Origin: Ctena decussata
Taxonomy: Eukaryota; Mollusca; Bivalvia; Lucinida; Lucinidae
Direction: 5' to 3'
Assembly (NCBI GenBank): GCA_963989385.1
Contig: OZ022503.1
Coordinates: 65,880,123-65,944,122 of the forward strand
Length of the DNA: 64,000 nt
The position numbers were made by a program, and so were the translations under genes. The stretch's first letter is position 1, and each line of letters starts with the position of its first letter. Below the pieces are notes generated by a model. It was given only the letters and a program-made list of their open reading frames with translations, did no database searches and was not told the DNA's origin. Of this stretch, positions 11,524-22,540 are shown piece by piece.

Positions 11524-11867
11524 GCTGCAGAAAACACCTAAAATATAGACGTTTTATTGAAGGGGTTATATGTGCCTCTTAGTGGCTGGGATTGTTTGCC
11601 TAGAATTGCACTCGAAAACTATTTATGCTGTGATGTGTCCGAGTGGTCTTGGGGACGAGTAGGTCAGACTCTGTCCCTTTTCTTTTTTAAGTGTTAAAAA
11701 GGCTCTGTAACCCATAAACATATAGATACTGTAACCTATACACATCATGCTTTCAGTGTGTCTAAGAAAAACTTCGACTAAGATTTATGTGCAAAATTTA
11801 AAAAAGGTAAAACGGATCCTGTAGGTTTAGTAGACTGAAGACATTGGCGCTTTCCTACCGTATAGCC

Positions 11868-12137
11868 GGGCCGGGTAGCGCAATCGGTAGGGCACCTGAC
11901 TCGTACGTCAGAGGTCCTGGGTTCGAATCCCGGTCTGGCCACATACTTTCGTTTCTCCTTCCGCTGATTCAAGAAGGGCAATTGTCAGTTACTGGCGAAA
12001 GTATGTGCACTTAGTACTGGTTAACCGCTTAGGAGGTCTAAGCCTGCCCAGGAATAGTGTGGTTAGGTTAACTGACCGTCCCGACATGACCTTAGTTGTT
12101 TACCGTGGACGTTAAGCATCAAATCAACCAACCAAAC
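11868..12137 (+). mobile_element. tRNA-derived SINE
   Basis: The head spans about 11870-11941 and folds as a near-complete cloverleaf. The acceptor arm is GGCCGGG with TCTGGCC, and the D-arm has TAGCGCAATCGGTAGGGC. The anticodon stem CTGAC/GTCAG leaves only six loop bases. The T-arm is CTGGGTTCGAATCCCGG. The body contains AGTACTGGTTAACCGCTTAG and CCCGACATGACC and closes with GGACGTTAAGCATCAAATCA, the usual MetaSINE-type ending. The short anticodon loop and the fused body argue against a working tRNA gene. Confidence 0.8.
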
Positions 12138-12304
12138 TGACGTCAGTTTATGCACGTCAGACATTGACGTAAAGAATCGAGTGGGATCGTTGAAAGCAGT
12201 GCCTTCTTTAAAAATCAAATAGAAACCTCTCAAGCACTAAAATTACGCATTTTATTAAGTTCTGAAGTTAAAACAAAACGTGGCGTGCAAGAAAAAGTAT
12301 CTAT

Positions 12305-12431
12305 CATGGGTGTGAGGCGTGGATAGAAAAATCCGTCACGAGGGTCACTGTTCGGCATCACTCGGCAAGCCTCGTTATGCCGAACAGTGACCCTCGCGAC
12401 GGATTTTTCAATCTACACCTCACACCCATGA
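12305..12431. mobile_element. Long foldback element with 54-bp arms
   Basis: The left arm begins CATGGGTGTGAGGCGTGGAT and the right arm ends with its inverse (CTACACCTCACACCCATG). The inner ends are GTCACTGTTCGGCAT and ATGCCGAACAGTGAC around a loop of about 18 bases. There are only a few mismatches, so the arms are young or maintained. Confidence 0.85.
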
Positions 12432-12439
12432 AAGATCCT

Positions 12440-13440
12440 TATATTCCATAAATGACATGTGCAGTCTTCTACTTACAGTTCGGACAGGCCTAATTTTTAT
12501 ATAACGAATGTCGCATTTGATTTTTAGCGCGACTTTGCGAAGCAACGGCGCACTTGTGCAACGCCCTTCATGTGATTCCATGCCAAATACTTATCAAAAA
12601 CGCGCAAACATACCTGGGCCTTTCCTCTGCTGATTTGCCAAGTTGTTGATTCTCTTATTATCGTTGAAGCACAACACCAAGTTATAATTAGGTGACCCAG
12701 ACACGTATATTTGCTGTCATTCACAAGAGTCAGTCTTTAAGATTTTAATTTAACTATTAGAAAGTAGGTCCCTGTCGTTATAGAGAAATCACCCAGTACT
12801 AGTTAGTTAAAGAGACATCCTTTCTCAGTGTCAAAGTTTTGTGACTTGTTTCTCTGCTACCGAACTGCAACCGGAGACTTTGCTGTTGATGAAATTTATG
12901 GTTAATCCTATAGCTCTCCTTGCGCTCCAAGAACTTTTTTATGAGATAAGAACGAATTTGATTTTTTTTCTTCATTATGTCTTTACGGAATATATTGCCT
13001 CATTAACCTACAAATCAGTTCAATTTGCTGTGGTTGATCTTAAAATCATTTATTGACGGAGAGCAATGACTGAATAGGTAATATATTTTAAAGTAGAAAT
13101 GTTAGCGCTAGAGCATGCAAAAGTCCTCACGATTTTGTTATTTCCGCACAGTCTGAAAATTAAATCGCTGTTTACGAGTAAGAAGTTACAAACAGATGCA
13201 CCTAGTAAATTTACCGATTTACGCTTCTTCAGAGGAGTTCGTCTTCTTCAAAATAATAAAAAATATAGATGAAGAATCCAGAATAAAAAAAAGAAAGAAT
13301 CCAGGAAAGGCCAGAGCCGGACCAATTTTATTAGCAATCTTTTTGAACTTGCAAATCAAATTCCGCTTACAAATGGGTCTGGTAGAAGAAATGTTTTCAA
13401 GCCAAAACATTTGTTTTTGCAATATAAAAACTGTATTTTT
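12440..13440. other. Intergenic sequence; part shared with 25005-25245
   Basis: No gene recognised. Blocks CCTCATTAACCTACAAATCA, GCACAGTCTG and TTTCTTCAGAGGAGT-like text recur in the same order near 25.0-25.25 kb, indicating an old dispersed repeat or duplication. Confidence 0.55.
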
Positions 13441-13446
13441 ATTGCG

Positions 13447-13499
13447 GGCACTCAGAACTGAAGTCCAAATGTTTTGGACTTTGGCTCTGAGTGTCCACA
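13447..13499. repeat. 50-bp palindrome
   Basis: GGCACTCAGAACTGAAGTCC is followed after the centre AAATGTTTT by the inverse, GGACTTTGGCTCTGAGTGTC. Isolated foldback, function unknown. Confidence 0.8.
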
Positions 13500-13920
13500 A
13501 TTAACAATTAATAGCCTTGTTTTACGAAGTTTAGCAGTTAAACGGTTATTCCGCTTACCAAAGTAAAACATGTCATTAGTGTCACATAGAATGTTTTACT
13601 CTTTTCGCTGTGACTTGATTCGTAAAATTTTACAACCCTTTACCCATACACCTTTGCAATCATAAATGTCCCCTACACTAGAAAGACCTGCTGGGCGCGT
13701 GATTAATACACATGTGACTATCGTTATTTAATTTGTTTACCAAACAATTTTGGCTTTAGCGTTCGCAAAATATATATTTTAAAAGGTAGAGGCAGAATGT
13801 AGCAGTGTTCCAAAATACAAAATGGGAAATAAATTAAAAGGTCATAGTCAGAGAGAACAATCATTCCCCGGCAAGCCCGATCGATGTAACATCTTGCTCA
13901 CTTCCATTCAAAATAGCTGC
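13500..13920. other. Intergenic sequence
   Basis: Nothing recognisable. Confidence 0.5.
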
Positions 13921-14147
13921 AATATGATAAAACCAACAAAGTGGCATGTGCGCCCAGCGAAGACTCAGATCAGCCTGGACATCCGCCCAGTCTGATCAAA
14001 GTCTTCGCTTGCGTTAAAAGGATGGCCAAGGGTCTAAGCTAGCTCCATGCAGACAGTTAAGACTCTTATCAGACTGGGCAGATGCCACGGTTGATCTGAG
14101 TCTTTGCTGTGCGCAGGTCACCATGGTTTTGTCGTGTCGCGGTTTTA
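13921..14147. mobile_element. Palindromic MITE (TGAGCCGCGAC family), degraded ends
   Basis: Carries AAAACCAACAAAGTGGCATG, GACTCAGATCAGCCTGGACA and the inverse arms ending in GTTTTGTCGTGTCGCGG. The left terminal TGAGCCGCGAC has decayed to TGCAATATGAT. Confidence 0.8.
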
Positions 14148-14227
14148 AAGTGTACTTTAAATGCTGCATAGATTAGTACATGTATATCGTGAGTAAGTTT
14201 GCCTGATGTCTTCATCCCAAATAATAG

Positions 14228-15960
14228 TTGAACTTTGCATATTTAAAAACGAAGTGGGCAAGCCCTAAATAGGTTTTACGTATGATTATGCAGTAATACA
14301 GGCTTTCCTCACTTAGGTATTTGCATGATACTTAACTCTGTATAATATAATTAGCACACCCTGTTAACTGTTTCACGGCTGTCACAAAACAAAAAAGAGG
14401 CTGTTACCAAATAAAGAAGAGTTCTAGTTCCTAAATGACATGGTCATCCTGGCTAAACAAATTTTGTTCAGCCACGATGACCAAGTAGTTTTGGAACCGT
14501 GACTCTTTTTCGTTTTGTAACAGGCTATTTTTCGTTTTGCAACAGCCTTAGAAACATACTTAACAAGGTGTTTATATCTCTTTCAAAATGGAGGAAACAT
14601 TAAATGCACTATTCAAGGCTATAACATTGTCAGATATGAGAAAAGTTTATTTCAATTAAAAAAAGTAAAATGCAATATCAAAGAAAACATGCATATCTAT
14701 ATTATGTATAAGGACAGTTTAGGCTATATTACTCATGCGACAAAATATAAGGCCATAACGGCATCATTATTTCTATCACAAGGTGGCTCGTTACGATTGC
14801 AATAATTACCATTTTCCAAAGGAATACACCCACTCCTATTTTAAAAGTTAAAACCATAAAAGATAATCCATGCCTTCATATGAATGGTTGCACTTTCAGG
14901 AGAAGCAAGTCTGCAAGTTTCATTTTTGCCTTCCTTTTCAATGAAGGTCAACTCTGAAAGGAAACTATTTGCTCCCCAAGGACAAATTCTTTCCTTTAAG
15001 AGTAGACTCTTTGTTGAAGGTCTTCATCCTCCAAAGAAGCCAACAGAAATCACAAAAAAAATGTTTCTCTAAGTAAGTAATAGCGAATATACACGAGGGT
15101 GTATCAGTGTTTTTTTTAAAGATTTTCCGAAGCCGTCTGAATGTAGATGCATGGTTAAAGCCATAATGTTACGGTCAGTATATAAAAGAGTAGAATATGA
15201 CCAAGCCGCATCCATGAATCGTGTATATTTTCGGCGTCCGGACTACTGAAAGCAAATATATTACCCTTTTACACCGGATGGCGTCTGAAAAATAAAAATA
15301 AAGAGCAATGCGCCGATCTTCAAAATGATGAGATCTCAGTGTTTTAGCTGTGACTGTCTGCGGAGAGGTTGTGCAGTTCTGTATCAAGTCAAAATTAATA
15401 AACGCAACTTTTATGTTCAAACCTCGACAGTATTCAATAAAATTACGTTTTCGTATGAAAGTACCAATGAAAAATATCAAGTCATCTGCCACACTACAGT
15501 ACTTAGAATAATCAGAAATTTTTTCTCCTTTGATGTTTCTTTATGATCTTGCGGCACCAGGAAATGATTTTTCCAGTACTGAATGACATCTCGATCTGTA
15601 GATTTGACAACAACACAAAGATCTTACCGCTTTCAAGCTCGTCACATTTGTTTTTGTAGAAAACACCTAAAATATAGATATTTTCATAAAGGGGCTATAT
15701 GTGCCTCTTAGTAGCTGGGATTGTTTGCCTAGAATTGCACACGTAAACTATTTATGCAGCGATGTGTAAAATGTAGGTTTTGGAGACGGAGGGGTCATGC
15801 TTAGGTCCTTTTATATTTTTTTCAGTGTTATATGGCATGCAGTTTGTTTGCCTTAGAGAAAATCAGTAAATCAGTGAGAAAAACATCGAAACGGACCCTG
15901 GTAGTTTCAATCCAGGGCATATCTGCGTATAGCATATGCATGTTGAAATTTTGTCAACTT
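14228..15960. repeat. Diverged intra-window duplication, unit 2 (partners 4624-4781 and 9965-11860)
   Basis: The first 120 bases match 4624-4781 and the rest matches 9965-11860 in order. Relative to unit 1 it lacks the 11165-11432 insertion, the poly-T expansion and the SINE at 11868. It has a small local duplication of the TTTTTCGTTTTG.AACAG block near 14507-14545. Exon-like fragments are discussed under findings. Confidence 0.8.
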
Positions 15961-15971
15961 GACAAAATTTC
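15927..15971. repeat. Near-perfect palindrome built on TTGAAATTTTGTCAA
   Basis: GCATGTTGAAATTTTGTCAA, a single C, then the exact inverse TTGACAAAATTTCAACATGC. Related palindromes lie at 16368-16405 and 21186-21218. Confidence 0.9.
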
Positions 15972-16359
15972 AACATGCATTTGCAGGGGGTGGGGTTTGA
16001 TACCTGTTTCAATCTCATTACCGGCACAATACATGCACCTGTTTCCCAAGAGAGACTATAAGAGTCAGGGCATTTTTGTGTGTCATGAGAGGCTATAATA
16101 GTTGGGGCGTAAGTGTATGAAACAGGTGTCTGTGCTGTACACGTAAACGTATAAAAATGTATTCATTCAGTGGGCCAGAATTTTCAAAGATGCTGACCGG
16201 AGGTGTTACCTCTTGCGATCAAGAGAGATAATAGTCTGTCACAATGCGGCTTGACTACTTTTACGACATTTTCATCAGAACGAGCTTGTTCATATTGTGA
16301 TGTCTGTTAGCCGTTGGTACTGATATTTTGTCTATTTTACTAGCCCTGCATGCAAATAT

Positions 16360-16600
16360 GCAGGTGCATGCTGAAACTTTGTCAAGTTGACAAAATTTCA
16401 GGGCGCACATGCTCTAGGCAGATACGTCCTTAATTAAAACTACCAGGATCTCTTTCGGTGCTGTTGACTGCCTTTTTAAATTTTTTATGATAAATCTTTG
16501 TCGAAGGTTCTCTAAGACAAACTGGGAGCATGTCTATGGGGTTGTAGTGTCTATATGTAAATGGGCTTTGTAAAATATTTCATATCAATAGTGCGAAGTC
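16360..16600. repeat. Inverted copy of the 11700-11850 / 15830-15960 repeat
   Basis: Read on the minus strand it gives GTTTGTCTTAGAGAA ... ATCCTGGTAGTTTTAATT ... GTATCTGC ... TGAAATTTTGTCAA. This matches 15840-15945 and 11740-11840 in order. With 15927-15971 it makes an inverted pair about 0.5 kb apart. Confidence 0.65.
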
Positions 16601-17332
16601 CATGTTACCAACTTTGAAAAATCGAGTACATGTACTGCTTAAGCAGGCGCTGTGGGGCTAGTGTGTGGGTGGTCTTTGTTTCCAGGAGTGGTCTTTGTAG
16701 AATTTTATTGTTTTTATTAAAATATGTATTGTACTATTATTACATTACAAATGACCAGCACAAGAGCTTGACTCATTATGAGTTTTGATAAAAGAAATAT
16801 AGATAATAATATATACATAAGTATATAAAATCTTTGGGTGTTTTTACAGAAAATAATATGATTCACACCCCTTTGACCGACCATAACACAAAGACAAAGA
16901 ACTTTCGATTTTATCAAATTCAAAGTTCATCTCAAACTACTGATATCTCAAAGTAAGTTTTCTGGTCCCAGAAAATTTACTTTGAGATAGCAGTAGTTTC
17001 ATATGAAGAGTTGAAATGTACAGAAAAATAGGAAATTTGTCCAAACTATATTCTTTGAAATATCAGTATTTGAGATAACGATAGTCAACTATACTTTATG
17101 TTAAACGTATGGATGGATGGATGACTTGTAATATTACGTCCTTTTCAACAGTATTGCAGTTATATCAGGACGATGGGCGGATGATAATGAAAGGCTGTGT
17201 GCAATGGAACCCCGTTTACGGTAGGAAAGCTTCTCGCCACAAGCGATATTAAACGTATCTCCCTTGTATAAATGATGGCTAAACAATGAAGCTGTATCCA
17301 TCCATCTTAAGAGGTGAAATAGTTTAAATGTC
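16601..17332. other. Intergenic sequence downstream of the GPCR, with a hairpin at 16932-17000
   Basis: ACTACTGATATCTCAAAGTA pairs with TACTTTGAGATAGCAGTAGT around a TTTCTGG/CCAGAAA core, making a hairpin of about 70 bp. The segment just below 17333 is the likely 3' UTR of the GPCR, but I see no certain poly(A) site. Confidence 0.55.
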
Positions 17333-18592
17333 TTAAACGGTGTTGCAAGCAAAGAGTTGTCGCACCATTGTCAGTTTTTTATGAATATAAGTTCGTATTT
17401 CCACTGCGTATAATCCATATACAAATGCGTCCACTAAAGAATTTAAGGAGACAAGTACCATGCCAACTGCAGATCCATCACCGGGTTTATTTTCTGACAA
17501 AGTTACGTCACGAAACAAAACGGCCACCGGTACGATTGTAGCGATGTTGGACGTAAAAAGGATTATCCCGAGAAGTTTGATGGCTCTATACTGCGTCTCA
17601 CGTGTGTTTTTCCGAGCTTTCGAGTACTTTGGTGGATTGCTGCGCCCAGATCTTAGCACAGAGTCTGTGGCGGAAGTTGAACATTCTTCATTAGCAATCG
17701 GCAAATCTCGTGCGACTCCGGTAACCTGCAGGTTGTCCTCAACTGATGCAGGTCTCGTGGCGTTGGTAATGTTAGCAACTTTTTCAGTATCCGTAGAAGT
17801 TTTCTCTAAATTTTGAACAGACATATTGTTGTGAGAACTACCTTTGCCTGATGTTAGATGGAGGGGAATGATCTTCGTTGATGATCGACTGGCGTATGTT
17901 TCTTCCGTATTCTGTGAGCACGAAATCAAATTTGATTTTACATGTTGGCTCATTGGCCCTACAGTAGTGTTTACTTGTTTAAGCTTCACTAAGCATATTC
18001 CATACAAAATGTTTATGATAACCAATGGTATGGCGAGACCTAACGCAATCAAGAGCTTGTAAGTTCTAACGTGCGAACCAAATAAAATTGGTGCAGCGCA
18101 CATTGGAAGGCTTTTGGTTGTGATATTCAGAGTAAAGAACGGAATAGATGAGTAAATTATTGTAAATATAGCTATCATGACAATGGATATTTCTTGATGA
18201 TATCCCGATCCGGACTCTCCAAGTTTGTTAATGTTCTGTATACTCCGAAATCTGTTGATACAAATGCAACATATCGCCAACAAAGTATTAATCTGAGCAC
18301 ATGTATAAGCGCAAATTATAAAGCTGCAAGCCACATAATTTTTAAAAATCTTGAGATCGTAGAGACAAAGGCCAAAGGAAGCGAGTCCATTAAACAAGTC
18401 TTCACCTGCTAAAACAAGAATTTGAAACCAGTAACTATAGTTATGGAAAGATTTCTTCAGTCTTATCAACAAAATTAATACGCAAAGGTTCATAAAAGTC
18501 GCTAAACTGGCGATTATTCGTAAAAGAAATATAGCATAAGCAAAAGGATTCTGTTGAGTCTGTAAGGCCACTGTAGAATTGTTAAATGCCAT
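17333..18592 (-). CDS. Orphan class A (rhodopsin-like) G protein-coupled receptor
   Basis: A single uninterrupted 419-codon frame predicts a plasma-membrane receptor. Approximate residues: short N-terminus with overlapping N-glycosylation sequons at N4/N5; TM1 17-45 (N35 at the 1.50 position); TM2 52-78 (LAGED, D65 as 2.50); TM3 88-112; TM4 135-156; TM5 178-204 with P190; a long serine/threonine-rich third cytoplasmic loop 205-335; TM6 337-360; TM7 376-399; short tail. C89 and C165 could form the usual TM3-ECL2 disulfide. The DRY position reads NRF (113-115) and NPxxY reads DAFVY (388-392). TM6 lacks the FxxCWxP signature. The ligand is unknown; divergent motifs and the absence of introns fit lineage-expanded molluscan orphan receptors. 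The ATG at 18590-18592 gives a complete TM1 and stops lie upstream. Neighbours are only repeats. Confidence 0.88.
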   Translation of the reverse strand: MAFNNSTVALQTQQNPFAYAIFLLRIIASLATFMNLCVLILLIRLKKSFHNYSYWFQILVLAGEDLFNGLASFGLCLYDLKIFKNYVACSFIICAYTCAQINTLLAICCICINRFRSIQNINKLGESGSGYHQEISIVMIAIFTIIYSSIPFFTLNITTKSLPMCAAPILFGSHVRTYKLLIALGLAIPLVIINILYGICLVKLKQVNTTVGPMSQHVKSNLISCSQNTEETYASRSSTKIIPLHLTSGKGSSHNNMSVQNLEKTSTDTEKVANITNATRPASVEDNLQVTGVARDLPIANEECSTSATDSVLRSGRSNPPKYSKARKNTRETQYRAIKLLGIILFTSNIATIVPVAVLFRDVTLSENKPGDGSAVGMVLVSLNSLVDAFVYGLYAVEIRTYIHKKLTMVRQLFACNTV

Positions 18593-19300
18593 GGTATCTG
18601 GATATCTCTGTACAAGTAGTTGGCTTCAGTATACTTGTCTGGAAGTCTTTTTCTGTAATAGATAAAAGAGGTAAAAAGAAACATTAAATTACAGGTAACA
18701 AGCATTCATTCATTGATATACATTATATATTTTTCGTTGACTGATAATGCTACGATTACCTATAATAGCAAGTTATTTTTTAGTTATTTAAAACATTTAT
18801 CCATTTGTCCACTTTCTGATTTTTTTTATCTCTTCTACTAATGCTATTCAGAAGGTCCCGGTATGGGGCGTAACTTAATGTGGCGGCAAGCGTCCCAAAA
18901 TCTATACATAGATGCCATAATTCCGGAAACGTGAACAGTTTTAGGGCCGTTTTACGGAAGTTAATCTACCAAATGCATGCCGCCGACCTTCGGAAAATTT
19001 CCGGTATGTGAAACAGGTTGCAAGTATTCGGTACTAACTAGTCTATAGGCCTCGGATTTGTGGCTCTTTTTATTTGTGTACGTACGTATAAACAGTGTAA
19101 CTTTATGCACTGGCTTCGAGAAGAGGCACACGCATGTACATTTACAGCTAGGAAAGCAATTTGAAACAATTCGTCTGGACTTTTTCAAACCATGAAACCG
19201 CTCATCGGTATTTACAATATTAAAAATAAAATAAATAAACAAATAATTAAAGAGACGATAATAATATACCAAGTCAAATGATAAAAATGTACGGCATAAT
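18593..19300. other. Upstream region of the GPCR
   Basis: AT-rich, presumed to hold the promoter and 5' UTR, but no definite TATA or initiator can be assigned. No other gene seen. Confidence 0.5.
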
Positions 19301-19306
19301 CCCAGC

Positions 19307-19378
19307 GTGCACATGGCGTCAAAAATACGTTGTACTGATGTCGATGCAGTATGACATCATTGCGACGCCATGTGCCTG
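19307..19378. repeat. Foldback repeat
   Basis: GCACATGGCGTC at the left pairs with GACGCCATGTGC at the right, with an inner TACTGATGTCGATGCAGTA palindrome. Confidence 0.7.
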
Positions 19379-19881
19379 TTGGAATGTAGTCATTAGCGAA
19401 ATTATGAACTGTGATTCAAGACCTACGGCATGTAACTTACTAGAAAGTACTAAACATTGAAGACCTAAAACTATAGACAGAGACTAACCATTCAAATTTG
19501 TCTGTTTAATAAAATAAAGTAACAAAACAATGAAAAAAGATTTTAAAAAAATAATACTAAGAAAAAATTAAGGGCTGGTTGTTCAAAACTAACGACGCCA
19601 TTAGTGAACGAGACGTTAAGTTTTCAAACGTTTTGTACACAAAGCACTGCTTTTTTTAAAGAAAAGATGTTAGGAGCTGTTGCTCTTAGGTACTTTTGCA
19701 GTGCGAAAGCCCCTAGCATTTATCAGCAAAAAAGTATTACCACACTTGATTTTGTGTGTATTAGAAGACTTAATTAACTCTTTAAGCACCAAAAAGCAGA
19801 TGACAAAATTTACGTCTGCAAAAATTGAAAAAAATTTCCCAAGACATTTCATATTCATATTGAGAATTCATAGACTAACGG

Positions 19882-19948
19882 GCAAACAGTGTAGATCTAG
19901 ATGAAGCGGCTCATCATGAGCCGCGTCATCAAGATCTACGCTGTTTGC
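19882..19948. mobile_element. Palindromic MITE (GCAAACAGYGTAGAT family)
   Basis: GCAAACAGTGTAGATCTAGA begins the left arm, the centre is CGGCTCATCATGAGCCG, and the right arm ends ATCTACGCTGTTTGC. A worn copy lies at 49748-49803 (CAGCAAACAGTGTCGATC ... GCTGCTTGC). Similar palindromes are abundant in bivalve genomes. Confidence 0.85.
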
Positions 19949-19949
19949 A

Positions 19950-21430
19950 AATTCTGCTATTTTCGTCACTGATCCTTTAAGTGTTAACGAATCCTTTACT
20001 AACGACTTCGTTAAGCAAACGATGCTTTGAACAATTGGGCCCATATGGATAATTTCTAATAAAATAACAGGTCAGAGAAGATGAACTGAAAGAAAGAAAA
20101 TGTTTGCTAGTAACAAATTAGAACAATTGAAAAAGTAAAGAAACTGATTCCAGGAGCAAACGATTAAATAAAAATAGATAATTAATGTTACTTACGTAGG
20201 AAAACATATCAAATATCAAACGTAAATAAATATATATTAGATATGTATCTTGCTGTTAAGCTTGCTACTGCACTGTTGCATGTCATGAAATACCGTCAAC
20301 CAGTTCCTTTATGATCACTTTAAACTATTTGTGACGTGTGTAGTCTTCTATTTGGTTCAGTCTTTAAGCAATATTTTTTTTTTCAATTCAGCATAATTAA
20401 TTTGACAAAAACAAGAAATGAGTTCAACTGAAAATTGTTCGAGATTACAATTCTATCGCTATCAGCATCAGTTTGTTACACATGAGGCTACTTTTTATAA
20501 ATTAATTTGCCAGTGGTTAGCAAAAAGAGCTTTATGGCTAAATCTGATATTATCCTGAAACTCTTATCAGAGGCACGCTTCTCTGTTTGCAAAAATTATA
20601 ATATGTGGACATGTTTAACCCGTTAGACTTAACATTAATGCCCCATTGAGCCTCTACAGACCTGTCTTTTTCTCCATGTCAAAAGACTTGTCACAAATGC
20701 GCAGATGCCCAAACTTTTCCTGTGCCCAAATGAATAGATGCCGATTATCTCGTGCTTATTCTAAATTTTTACATGAAATGTATTAATCTTTGTCTTGGAA
20801 ATTTCTACTTAATTCCAGCTCTTCCAGTTAAAAAATGTTCTTGAGATTTTAAAGGCTAATTATTATCTTTGGCAACACATTCAGTTGCAAATTTGTAGAA
20901 CAGGAGCAAGTCGCACACAAAACACAAGAATACAGCCCTAGCTGACAAGATGTAGTTGGTGCTGCACGCCATTGTCCTGCGTGTTCCATCGTAGTTCAAC
21001 AAGAACTTTTATACAGGTGACCTAGAGGCACACCTCCGTTACCGAACGCAGGGGTCGTTCGCAAGATTCTTCTCAAGAAAAATTATGAGCCCCTAAGACA
21101 TTTCTTATTTCGATGTCCGTTGGCAACTGGTACGGAAATCGTATCCAATTTTCAGAATTTCAGCTTGAAATCACACAGGTGCTTGTTGAAATTTTGTCAA
21201 TTTGACAAAATTTCAATACGTACCTGCGTATTTCCATACTAGGAACTACGCTCTTACTACGCTCTTGCAATCTCTTTCTCAAGAAAAAAACACTAATGAA
21301 GGTATCCAAGAAGTTCCAATGTCACCAAAAGGAAGAGTAACCCTGGCATGATGTTTACAATATACTTACAAAACGAAATAAGGAAAAACAAAGCGAAGAA
21401 AATTTAAAGAGTAACTACACTTCAGGAACT
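19950..21430. other. Intergenic sequence with one palindrome at 21186-21218
   Basis: No gene recognised. The palindrome TTGAAATTTTGTCAA-T-TTGACAAAATTTCAA repeats the core seen at 15.9 and 16.4 kb, again flanked by AGGTGCTTG/GTACCTG-type arms. Confidence 0.55.
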
Positions 21431-22540
21431 GACTGAATCAGATCCCAATCCTATCCCCAACATCAAAGGGAAAGATTGACAAAGACATCCCAACAAACAA
21501 TAAATTATAAGTGATAAGCCGAGTCAGCAGCTCTTTCCCAAATAGGTGGCAACTCAGCTATCTTTACTGAACTAAATAATTTAGACCAACAGAAGGGTTA
21601 CAACAGATTAAGCAAATTATACGATAAACATTTAACAGCTATTTTTACCTATTTTCTATTATTATTGTAGAAGGGTTAAAATGAAAACACTATAACAGCA
21701 CTTAACATAAAACCAATGTAACCGCAACGAAATGACCGCATTGGGACGGTCAGTAATAACTACTGGGGGGGCTTAAGCCGGTTTTACTGGGCCAAAACCT
21801 TCACCATCACCCTCAGCCGCGGTGCACACATGTACCACACAACAGACTAAACAAATTATATGGAAAACATTTAACAACTATTTTTACCTATTTTCTATTT
21901 TTTTTTATTATAGAAGGATTAAAATGAAAACATAACAAGTTAAACAGCACCGAACATAAAACAAATGCAACCGCAACGAAAGTACCGCTTTGGGACGGCC
22001 AGTAATAACTACTGGGGGGGGGTTTAAACTGGTTTCACTGGGCCCAAACCCTCACCCTCCGCCGTGGTGCACACAACTTGTTGGTAGTTCGGTTCGTATG
22101 GAGGTCCCGTAACTCATCAGAGAGTCATCACGGGCAACAATTAAAATCAAGAAAAGACCGTGATGAAGCAAGGATGAAGACTCGACAGCCAAAACGTGTT
22201 GAGACACCTGGAGACCCCTGGGGCGTTAGCAACACCACTGGAACACTGGAGCAAAAGAAGATCACCAGTTGAACCCCGGTGGGCCAAGAAACAGACAAAC
22301 ATCCGGCCCCAACCAACTAATATATAGCTTTATGTAGGGGCTATCATAGAGTCTGAACCCCGACCCACCGGCGTGCAATTAAAGAGGCAGCAAAGTTGTC
22401 AACCGTGATTGGGTTAACCACTAGGCATGCAGACTGTCGCATTACATCTATGTTATAGCCAATGCGTTTAAATCGAATGATAATTTTCTTAAATTGATCA
22501 GAAAATTCTGTTTTCCCTATGATTTTGCGCAAAGATCAGG
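21430..22540 (-). mobile_element. Penelope-like element, 3' unit 1
   Basis: On the minus strand the unit opens with the last residues of an RT (22344-22532, containing FKRIGYNIDVMRQSACLVVN). It continues through a non-coding 3' region with markers that recur in the sister units: GGCCAACCGGGG-type text, CCGTCCCAAAGCGG and GCTGAGTTGCCACC-like text. The central block (GGACGGTCAGTAATAACTAC) is itself duplicated at 21750 and 21995. It is non-functional. Confidence 0.65.

Larger units (their letters stand above)
9965..11860. repeat. Diverged intra-window duplication, unit 1 (partner 14410-15960)
   Basis: Ordered matching blocks include CTAGTTCCTAAA, TAGTTTTGGAAC, CTCTTTTTCGTTTTGTAACA, ACATTAAATGCACTA, GAAAAGTTTATTTTAATTAA, AAAACATGCATATCTATAT, AGTCAAAATTAATAAACGCA and GAATGACATCTCGATCT. 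The order is the same in both units, with many substitutions. This copy is interrupted at 11165-11432 by a Penelope-like fragment that is absent from the partner. It is also cut by a long poly-T. Confidence 0.8.

Noticed and set aside
11868..11942. Functional tRNA gene
   Set aside because: The anticodon loop is one base short and the sequence continues into a SINE body.
17460..17816. 118-codon plus-strand ORF
   Set aside because: It lies entirely antisense within the GPCR coding sequence.
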